NCBI RefSeq assembly: GCF_039545795.1
Contig: NZ_CP154260.1
Location: 625,001-689,000, forward strand
Direction: 5' to 3'
DNA: 64,000 bases
Origin: Chitinophaga niabensis
Lineage (GTDB): Bacteria; Bacteroidota; Bacteroidia; Chitinophagales; Chitinophagaceae
Shown here: positions 1 through 6,244 of the stretch, one piece after another
Layout: each line of letters starts with the position of its first letter
How positions within the stretch are numbered: position 1 is the first letter of the stretch
Program-made: the position numbers and the translations under genes
Notes under the pieces: generated by a model
Seen by the model: only the letters and a program-made list of their open reading frames with translations
Databases searched by the model: none
Told to the model about the DNA's origin: nothing

Positions 1-725
1 AGAAGAATTTTACCATCATTCCTGCCATTGATATCATTGGTGGAAAATGTGTACGCCTCACACAGGGAGATTACGAGCAGAAGAAAGTATACAACGAACA
101 TCCGCTGGAAGTAGCAAAGGAGTTTGAAGAAAGTGGTATCACCCGCCTGCACCTGGTAGACCTGGACGGCGCTAAAAAAGGAGCCGTTGTGAACTGGAAA
201 GTACTGGAAGCCATCGCCGGTAAAACCAGTATGATAGTGGATTTTGGCGGAGGCATCAAAAGTGATGCGGATGTAAGGATCGTATTTGAAGCAGGAGCTG
301 CTATGGCCACTATCGGAAGTGTGGCCGTGAAACAGCCGGAACTTTTCTTTAGCTGGCTGCAACAGTATGGCGCAGATAAAATGTTCCTGGGTGCAGATGT
401 GAAGGAAGAAAAAATTGCAGTAGGCGGCTGGCTGGAAACCACAGAGCTGAGTGTTTACGATTTCCTGAAAAGTAATATGGCAAGAGGCGTGCAGGAAATA
501 TTCTGTACAGATATTGCGAAGGATGGCCTGCTGCAAGGACCGTCCACTGAACTGTATAAAAAGATCATCAAAGAACTGCCCGGCATTCAACTGACTGCCA
601 GTGGCGGCGTAAGTAAGATAGAAGATGTATACGAACTGCAGGAAGCAGGGCTGGCCGGTGTGATCATCGGCAAAGCCATTTACGAAGGTTTGATCACACT
701 CGCTGAATTAAAGAAATTTTTATAA
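1..725 (+). CDS. hisA: Phosphoribosyl-formimino-AICAR ribotide isomerase HisA (5' end cut by window)
   Basis: Fourth step of histidine synthesis: cytoplasmic isomerisation of ProFAR to PRFAR by a TIM barrel. The reading frame is open from base 3 ([14 protein letters not shown]), so only one or two N-terminal residues are missing. The PAIDI strand carries the N-terminal catalytic Asp and [14 protein letters not shown] carries the second-half Asp; the C-terminal half has the phosphate-binding ASGGVSK and [11 protein letters not shown] loops. Its stop overlaps the hisF start by one base (TAATG), so the two are translationally coupled. About 240 visible residues, normal for the family. Confidence 0.96.
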   Translation, partial: KNFTIIPAIDIIGGKCVRLTQGDYEQKKVYNEHPLEVAKEFEESGITRLHLVDLDGAKKGAVVNWKVLEAIAGKTSMIVDFGGGIKSDADVRIVFEAGAAMATIGSVAVKQPELFFSWLQQYGADKMFLGADVKEEKIAVGGWLETTELSVYDFLKSNMARGVQEIFCTDIAKDGLLQGPSTELYKKIIKELPGIQLTASGGVSKIEDVYELQEAGLAGVIIGKAIYEGLITLAELKKFL

Positions 726-1480
726 TGCTTACAAAACGCATCATACCCTGCCTGGATATTAAAGACGGCCGCACTGTAAAAGGTGTGAACTTTGAAAACA
801 TCCGCGATGCAGGTGATCCCATTGAACTCGGCGCACTCTATGCCCAGCAGGGAGCAGACGAACTGGTGTTCCTGGATATTACGGCTACCAACGAAAGAAG
901 GAAAACCCTTTCTGAACTGGTTACCCGCATTGCCCGTCACGTAAACATTCCCTTCACGGTAGGTGGAGGTATTTCTTCTGTGGAAGATGTAAGCGTGCTG
1001 CTGAACGCCGGTGCAGACAAAGTATCCGTAAACACAGCCGCCTTCCGCAACCCGGAATTACTGAACGGCCTTTCCCGCGAGTTCGGCAGCCAGTGTATTG
1101 TATTGGCCATCGATACCCGTTTTGAGGAAGGAGACTGGTACGTATACCTCAATGGCGGCCGGGTAAAAACAGCAACAAAAACAACGGATTGGGCCAGGGA
1201 AGCCGTGGAACGCGGAGCAGGAGAGATACTGCTTACTTCCATGAATAACGATGGTACCAAACAGGGTTTTGCGCTGGATATCACATCCCGCTTATCGCAA
1301 AACCTGCATGTACCCGTAATTGCCTCCGGCGGCGCAGGTACCATGGAGCATTTTGCGGATGTATTTGAAAAAGCACAGGCAGATGCAGCCCTGGCAGCCA
1401 GTATTTTCCATTATAAGGAAATGGAGATACCGGACCTGAAAACGTACCTCTACAAAAGAGGTGTGCAAATACGATTTTAA
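725..1480 (+). CDS. hisF: Imidazole glycerol phosphate synthase cyclase subunit HisF
   Basis: Cyclase half of the HisH-HisF glutamine amidotransferase. It joins ammonia to PRFAR and releases imidazole glycerol phosphate and AICAR. The 251-residue TIM barrel is full length: it opens with [18 protein letters not shown] (catalytic Asp of the first half), has [11 protein letters not shown] and [13 protein letters not shown] phosphate loops, and keeps LAIDTRF with the second catalytic Asp. The start is fixed by the one-base overlap with hisA. HisH is not in the window and presumably lies upstream of hisA. Confidence 0.97.
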   Translation: MLTKRIIPCLDIKDGRTVKGVNFENIRDAGDPIELGALYAQQGADELVFLDITATNERRKTLSELVTRIARHVNIPFTVGGGISSVEDVSVLLNAGADKVSVNTAAFRNPELLNGLSREFGSQCIVLAIDTRFEEGDWYVYLNGGRVKTATKTTDWAREAVERGAGEILLTSMNNDGTKQGFALDITSRLSQNLHVPVIASGGAGTMEHFADVFEKAQADAALAASIFHYKEMEIPDLKTYLYKRGVQIRF

Positions 1481-1515
1481 TTGATGAATATTTATTATAT
1501 TTAATTTTAATACCG

Positions 1516-2112
1516 ATGCAGGTAGATTTTTCAAAGTCACCGGACGGCCTGGTGCCAGCTATTATACAGGATGCCATTACGAATAAAGTATTGATGCTGG
1601 GGTACATGAACCAGGAGGCGCTGGATAAAACACTGGCCGAAGGGAAAGTGACCTTTTTCAGCCGTTCCAAAAACAGGCTGTGGACCAAAGGAGAAGAGAG
1701 CGGTAACTTCCTTCAGTTGAAACATGCGGCAATAGATTGCGATGCGGATACGTTACTACTGAAAGTTCATCCTGAAGGCCCTACCTGCCACACGGGAGCA
1801 GACACCTGCTGGAATGAGGTGAATAAAGATGCCACTTCTTTCCTGGGTAACCTGGAGCAGGTGATCAGGGACAGGAAGCAAAATCCGACTGATAAATCCT
1901 ACACCGCTTCCCTGTTTGCCAAAGGTATCAATAAGGTAGCGCAGAAAGTAGGAGAGGAGGCAGTAGAACTGGTAATAGAAGCAAAAGATAATAACGATCA
2001 CCTTTTTATAAACGAAGCAGCAGACCTGCTTTTTCACTACCTGATCCTGTTACAGGCCAAAGGCTTTACACTGGAAGATGTAGTGAACATTTTAAAAGAC
2101 CGTCATAAATGA
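1516..2112 (+). CDS. hisIE: Bifunctional phosphoribosyl-AMP cyclohydrolase / phosphoribosyl-ATP pyrophosphatase HisIE
   Basis: Catalyses steps 2 and 3 of histidine synthesis. The HisI domain (about residues 1-105) has MLGYMNQEAL, SRSKNRLWTKGEESGN and the zinc and magnesium ligands in DCDADTLLLKV and CHTGADTCW. The HisE domain (about 110-198) shows the alpha-helical KVGEEAVELVIEAK and EAADLLFHYLILL motifs of all-alpha NTP pyrophosphatases. At 198 residues it is a standard HisIE fusion. It lies 35 bases after hisF in an AT-rich gap and overlaps the next gene by 4 bases (ATGA), so the thioredoxin gene may be co-transcribed with the his genes. Confidence 0.96.
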   Translation: MQVDFSKSPDGLVPAIIQDAITNKVLMLGYMNQEALDKTLAEGKVTFFSRSKNRLWTKGEESGNFLQLKHAAIDCDADTLLLKVHPEGPTCHTGADTCWNEVNKDATSFLGNLEQVIRDRKQNPTDKSYTASLFAKGINKVAQKVGEEAVELVIEAKDNNDHLFINEAADLLFHYLILLQAKGFTLEDVVNILKDRHK

Positions 2113-3215
2113 AACGTATTTCATCCCTGATCATTTGTTTTGCAGCTATCACAACAGCTGCACATGCGCAGTTTAAAGTAAACGGAAAGATTGCCGGTAC
2201 AGAGGAAGGTACTAAACTCTTCTTTTTTAGTGAGGACGGACGTACGGCAGATTCCGCTGTTTTAACGAACGGGGAGTTTTCTTTCAGCACACCTCATAAA
2301 ACTACCAGTGAAGATATGTTTGCACTGATCCTGAAAGGGCATCCGTATCCCATGATCCTGGTGGCAGATAAACCGGAAGTAGCGATACAATCCGAGCAAA
2401 GCATTTTCCCTGTAGCCACTACTTTCAAAGGAGGGCAGCAGGCGCAATGGATGCAGGAATATCACCGTACTTTCAAACCTGTGATCAGCAAAGCTGCTGC
2501 GCTGAATGCAGAAGCTGCAGGCATCAGCGGAACGGATGAGGATGCAAAAGCCGCTTTCCGCGAAAAGGCGAAAGTATTTGAAGACGAAGTGCTGAAAACA
2601 GGAACGGATTTCATTAAAACCCATCCCAAAGCACAGGCCAGCCTGTTCCTGCTCATGGGAGAACTGCGGAGCCGCCTCTCGGAGGAAGATTTTGCAAAGC
2701 AGTTCAATTCCCTCGATGCAAGCGTAAAGAACACCAAATTTGGTAAAAAGATAGGAGAGCAAATTGCTGAAGTATCCGGTTCCGGTGGCAATGCTGCAAT
2801 GACCGGCATCAAGGCAAAGGACTTTGAGCAGGAAGACCCTAACGGTAAAATGGTAAAGCTCTCCTCTTTCCGTGGTAAATATGTACTGATCGATTTCTGG
2901 GCCAGCTGGTGCGGACCCTGCAGAGTAGAAAATCCGCACGTGGTAGCGGCCTACCATAAATTTAAAGACAAGAACTTCACCGTTTTAGGTGTTTCCCTTG
3001 ATAAGAACAAAAGAGAATGGCTGGATGCCATTGAAAAAGACAAACTCGTCTGGACCCAGGTATCTGACCTTCAGGGCTGGGGTAATGCGGCAGCCGCATT
3101 ATATGGCGTGAGGGGCATCCCGCAGAATTACCTCGTAGACCCTTCCGGCAACATTATCGCTAAAGATCTCCGTGGCGGCGCCCTGGAGAGAAAACTGGCA
3201 GAAGTATTGCAGTAA
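2109..3215 (+). CDS. Secreted TlpA-like thiol-disulfide oxidoreductase with DUF4369-type N-terminus (copy 1)
   Basis: Periplasmic thioredoxin-fold protein of 368 residues. A signal peptide ending AAHA-Q (residue 20) is followed by a DUF4369-like beta domain (about 20-110), a helical linker (110-215) and an AhpC/TSA-Redoxin domain (230-368) with active-site WCGPC at 267-271 and the cis-Pro loop in GIPQNYLVDPSG. Family members reduce or rearrange disulfides in exported proteins, for example in cytochrome c maturation or stress responses; the client here is unknown. It overlaps hisIE by 4 bases and is followed by a close paralogue, which suggests tandem duplication. Confidence 0.9.
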   Translation: MKRISSLIICFAAITTAAHAQFKVNGKIAGTEEGTKLFFFSEDGRTADSAVLTNGEFSFSTPHKTTSEDMFALILKGHPYPMILVADKPEVAIQSEQSIFPVATTFKGGQQAQWMQEYHRTFKPVISKAAALNAEAAGISGTDEDAKAAFREKAKVFEDEVLKTGTDFIKTHPKAQASLFLLMGELRSRLSEEDFAKQFNSLDASVKNTKFGKKIGEQIAEVSGSGGNAAMTGIKAKDFEQEDPNGKMVKLSSFRGKYVLIDFWASWCGPCRVENPHVVAAYHKFKDKNFTVLGVSLDKNKREWLDAIEKDKLVWTQVSDLQGWGNAAAALYGVRGIPQNYLVDPSGNIIAKDLRGGALERKLAEVLQ

Positions 3216-3294
3216 CCGCTTATCACTATGAATTTGCTATTCCGTAGCGGAATCAGCAATTTTGTTGTAATAAGATCAAAAACTGCTAGTTACT

Positions 3295-4437
3295 ATGAAG
3301 ATATTGATATTTACAGCTGTACTGTTATGTCCGGCTGTAATGCTGCTTGCGCAGGAGAGAGGGAGGAAAGAGAAAGTATATTCCTTCCAGGTGGAAGGGA
3401 ATATCGCTAAGCAGGACAAACCCACTAAGATCTATCTCCGTAGAAAAACAGAAGGGAAAATGATCATAGACAGTGTGATCACGCCGGATGGCAGATTCCT
3501 CTTCCTCGGTAATATCCCCGAACCGCAAACCGCTCAATTATTCACACAGGTAACACCCACACCGGAAAATCCCGTTGGCCGCAAAGAAGTGGTCATGTTA
3601 TTCCTGGGGCAGGGCGCTACCACCGTTGATATAAAAGATATTAACAGCCGCGGCACGGCCACCGGCACGCCGGAGCAGGAAGCTTTTAACCAGCTGAACA
3701 GTCTTACCTGGCCCTTCACCAAAGAAGCAGATGAGATATATGGCAAATACATGAAAGCTGCGAGGGCAAAAGATGATGCACTGGTCAGAAAATACGAGTC
3801 CCGCCTCGATGAATTAAATGCCAGCCGCCTGGCCGTAATGAGCAAATACCTGAAAGATAATCCGCATACCCCTATTGGTATGTATGTGATCAACCAGGTG
3901 GCAGGATATGAGCTGAATGCGGATGAATTCTATCCCGTTTTCAATACACTCTCTAAAACAGTACGTAATTATCCTTCCGGTAAACAGTTTGAATACCGCC
4001 TTGAACTGGCAAAGAAACTCACTGTTGGTAATCCGGCCATTGAGTTCAGCCAGAATGATGCAGCCGGTAAACCGGTGAGCCTGAGTTCTTTCAAAGGCAA
4101 ATATGTACTCGTTGATTTCTGGGCCAGCTGGTGTGGTCCCTGCCGTGCAGAGAACCCTAATGTGGTGAAAGCCTACCATAAGTATAAAGAGAAAGGATTC
4201 ACCATCCTCGGTGTTTCTTTTGATGAAAACAAAGAGAAATGGCTGCAGGCGGTGCAGGATGATCAACTGGCCTGGACGCAGGTATCTGACCTCAAAGGTT
4301 GGGGAAATGCAGTAGGCCAGTTATATGGTATCCGCGCTATCCCTCAAAACCTCCTGCTGGACCCCCAGGGGAAGATCATCGCTAAAAATCTCCGCGCTGA
4401 GGCTTTGGAAGCTAAGCTGGAAGAATTGCTGAAATAA
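3295..4437 (+). CDS. Secreted TlpA-like thiol-disulfide oxidoreductase with DUF4369-type N-terminus (copy 2)
   Basis: Paralogue of the preceding gene, 380 residues. The signal peptide ends near LLAQ (residue 20), a DUF4369-like N-terminal domain follows, and the thioredoxin domain has WCGPC at 279-283. The last 130 residues align almost without gaps with copy 1 (shared FWASWCGPCR, YHK.K.K.F..LGVS, AWTQVSDL.GWGNA), while the N-terminal halves have diverged. This fits a tandem duplication in which redox chemistry was kept and partner recognition changed. The gap to copy 1 is 79 bases. Its 3' flank holds the GGCCT minisatellite. Confidence 0.9.
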   Translation: MKILIFTAVLLCPAVMLLAQERGRKEKVYSFQVEGNIAKQDKPTKIYLRRKTEGKMIIDSVITPDGRFLFLGNIPEPQTAQLFTQVTPTPENPVGRKEVVMLFLGQGATTVDIKDINSRGTATGTPEQEAFNQLNSLTWPFTKEADEIYGKYMKAARAKDDALVRKYESRLDELNASRLAVMSKYLKDNPHTPIGMYVINQVAGYELNADEFYPVFNTLSKTVRNYPSGKQFEYRLELAKKLTVGNPAIEFSQNDAAGKPVSLSSFKGKYVLVDFWASWCGPCRAENPNVVKAYHKYKEKGFTILGVSFDENKEKWLQAVQDDQLAWTQVSDLKGWGNAVGQLYGIRAIPQNLLLDPQGKIIAKNLRAEALEAKLEELLK

Positions 4438-4447
4438 GTGGGATTAC

Positions 4448-4560
4448 GGCCTCGTACTGGCCTTTTTACGGCCTTGGATTGGCCTTGAATGGCCTCTAGT
4501 CGGCCTCTAACTGGCCTTTAATCGGCCTTGAGACGGCCTTTATCGGCCTTTAATCAGCCT
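4448..4560 (+). repeat. Degenerate 11-bp minisatellite, 11 copies with core GGCCT
   Basis: Eleven copies of a 10-11 base unit with invariant GCCT and near-invariant GGCCT (last copy AGCCT) start at 4448, 4459, 4470, 4481, 4491, 4502, 4513, 4524, 4535, 4545 and 4556. The spacings are 11,11,11,10,11,11,11,11,10,11. The six bases between cores vary but are pyrimidine/A-rich. The array begins 10 bases after the thioredoxin stop and ends about 42 bases before the promoter of the next operon. The unit is not a multiple of three and contains stops, so it is non-coding. Its role is unknown. Confidence 0.9.
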
Positions 4561-4601
4561 TCCCCCTTTTAACGGAAAAATATCCCCCGCCAAAAATAAA
4601 A

Positions 4602-4646
4602 TTTGGATTAGTTACGAACAGTTCGTAGATTTACGACAGACTCGTA
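4602..4646 (+). promoter_or_regulatory. Bacteroidota promoter overlapped by two BlaI-type operator dyads
   Basis: A -33-like TTTG (4602-4605) is separated by 20 bases from TAGATTTA (4626-4633), one mismatch from the Bacteroidota -7 consensus TAnnTTTG. Two dyads overlie it: perfect TACGAAC-A-GTTCGTA at 4613-4627 and TACGA-N5-TCGTA at 4632-4646. Their centres are 19 bases apart, about two helical turns. The second ends 3 bases before the ATG at 4650. BlaI/MecI/CopY dimers bind such short TACnnnnGTA-type dyads, and a BlaI homologue is the second gene of this operon, so autorepression is the likely reading. This is an inference from sequence only. Confidence 0.72.
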
Positions 4647-4649
4647 CTA

Positions 4650-5822
4650 ATGAAGATCGTATTGGCAACAATGGTGTTTTGCATAGGGTGGTTCAGTCCG
4701 GCAATAGCACAAACTTATAAGATCACCGGACAGGTGCAGGATGAAAAGGGAAAGCCTTTACCGTTTGCCAGCGCCTTTCTGAGCCAGACAACTTTGGGAG
4801 ACAGAACTACAGAAACCGGAGGGTTTACCATCAAGGGGGTACCACCGGGGAAATATGATCTCATCGTGTCTTATCTGGGATATGAGCCATTATTAGTACC
4901 AGTAACAGTAACGAATGACCTCGCAGGTGTGGTGGCCGTATTAAAGCCCAAAGCGGGCATCCTGAAGGAAGTAGTGGTAAGGAGGAATGCGGAGCGGGAC
5001 AGGTTGATGAATATCTTTAAATCAATCTGGGTAGGAAATAGCGGAAACGCAGAACAATGTACCATTCTGAATGATGAAGTGATAGACCTGGTGAACGATG
5101 AGAACAAAGGAATACTCAAAGCCACTTCGGACGATTTCATTGTATTAGAGAACAGGGCATTGGGTTACCGGGTGAAGTTCTTGCTCATGCATTTTGAATA
5201 CCAGCGTTACTCCGGTTATTCATTGTACTACGGCAATCCGCTGTTTGAACTGATGAAACCCCGTAATGCAAGGCAGCAAAGGAACTGGGAGAAGAAACGG
5301 ATAGAAGCGTACAATGGCTCTTCCATGCATTTTTACCGTAGCCTGGTCAATAAAACACTGAAGGAAGATGGGTTTTTAGTACAGAAGATGGTAAGGAAAG
5401 AAAAGAAGAGAGATTTTGTTGCGCCCACAGGCATAGACACAACAAAGGATATAAAGATCAAATCGGACGGCATGTTTTCAAAGTATGTGAATTATCTGTA
5501 CCCCGGCCAGGTACCATACGATAGCCTGATGAGGGACAGCAGCGGAATAAAGTCACTGATCTTTGGGAACTACCTGTTTATCACTTATACAAAGGAAAAG
5601 GAAGAAAGGAAATACATGGAATACAACAATTACCCGGCAAACGCAAAACCAGGCCCGCAGATCTCTTACCTGCGATTACTGGCGCCGGCAGTAAATGTAG
5701 ACGGGAATGGAAATGTGGAATCTCCCACGGACCTGATCGTAGAACAATACTGGGGATGGGAAAAAATGGCGGAAATGTTGCCACTCGATTTTAAAATTAT
5801 CAATACAAACTCAAAAAAATAA
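4650..5822 (+). CDS. Secreted protein with carboxypeptidase-like regulatory (Ig-like) domain, first gene of a BlaI/M56 operon
   Basis: A 390-residue exported protein. The signal peptide ends near AIAQ (residue 21) and a CarboxypepD_reg-like beta sandwich (about 22-105) follows, with ITGQVQDEKGKPLPFASAFL, FTIKGVPPGKYDL and SYLGY. The remaining 280 residues match no family I can name but resemble the conserved tail found after this domain in many Bacteroidota envelope proteins. A short LKEVVVRRNAE stretch at about 105 recalls the region before TonB plugs, but there is no barrel. It sits directly downstream of the operator pair and ends 1 base before the repressor gene, so it is probably the regulated output of the operon. 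Confidence 0.8.
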   Translation: MKIVLATMVFCIGWFSPAIAQTYKITGQVQDEKGKPLPFASAFLSQTTLGDRTTETGGFTIKGVPPGKYDLIVSYLGYEPLLVPVTVTNDLAGVVAVLKPKAGILKEVVVRRNAERDRLMNIFKSIWVGNSGNAEQCTILNDEVIDLVNDENKGILKATSDDFIVLENRALGYRVKFLLMHFEYQRYSGYSLYYGNPLFELMKPRNARQQRNWEKKRIEAYNGSSMHFYRSLVNKTLKEDGFLVQKMVRKEKKRDFVAPTGIDTTKDIKIKSDGMFSKYVNYLYPGQVPYDSLMRDSSGIKSLIFGNYLFITYTKEKEERKYMEYNNYPANAKPGPQISYLRLLAPAVNVDGNGNVESPTDLIVEQYWGWEKMAEMLPLDFKIINTNSKK

Positions 5823-5823
5823 A

Positions 5824-6180
5824 ATGGAAAAACTTACCAAACAAGAAGAAGCTGCGATGCAGGCTATCTGGAAAGTTGGAAAGGGCTTTGTAAAAGATTT
5901 TCTGGAAGCGCACATTGCACCTGTGCCTCCTTATACCACACTGGCTTCTACCATTAAGAACCTCGAGAAAAAAGGATATGTAGATGCCCGTAAAATGGGA
6001 AATGTATATGAGTATACACCAACCATTGAAGAAGGGGAGTATAAGAAGAAATTCATGAACGGATTTGTGAAAGATTATTTTGAAAACTCTTATAAAGAAC
6101 TGGTCACCTTCTTTGCAAAAGATAAGAAGATCAGCCCGGAAGAATTAAAAGAGATCATCAACATGATCGAAAAGAAATAA
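5824..6180 (+). CDS. BlaI/MecI/CopY family transcriptional repressor
   Basis: A 118-residue cytoplasmic repressor of the penicillinase-repressor family (PF03965). The winged helix spans about 1-70, with a recognition helix in YTTLASTIKNLEKKGYV and a wing in ARKMGNVYEYTP; the C-terminal helices (75-118) would dimerise and present the site normally cut by a BlaR1-type protease. Gene order (target, repressor, M56 protease) and the TACGA...TCGTA dyads upstream of 4650 support autoregulation. The family responds to beta-lactams or copper in known cases; here no penicillin-binding domain is present in the partner, so the inducer is unknown. Confidence 0.92.
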   Translation: MEKLTKQEEAAMQAIWKVGKGFVKDFLEAHIAPVPPYTTLASTIKNLEKKGYVDARKMGNVYEYTPTIEEGEYKKKFMNGFVKDYFENSYKELVTFFAKDKKISPEELKEIINMIEKK

Positions 6181-6244
6181 ACTTTTATAGATTCCACATT
6201 TATCGGTACCGGCTGCTATTTTATTTACGCTCAAACACAAAGGC

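Noticed and set aside
3228..3410. Small plus-strand open frame in the gap between the two thioredoxin genes
   Set aside because: It mostly overlaps copy 2 in another frame and has no recognisable product or start signal.
4448..4560. CRISPR array
   Set aside because: Units of 10-11 bases with five-base cores are far too short for repeats and spacers, and no cas genes are present.
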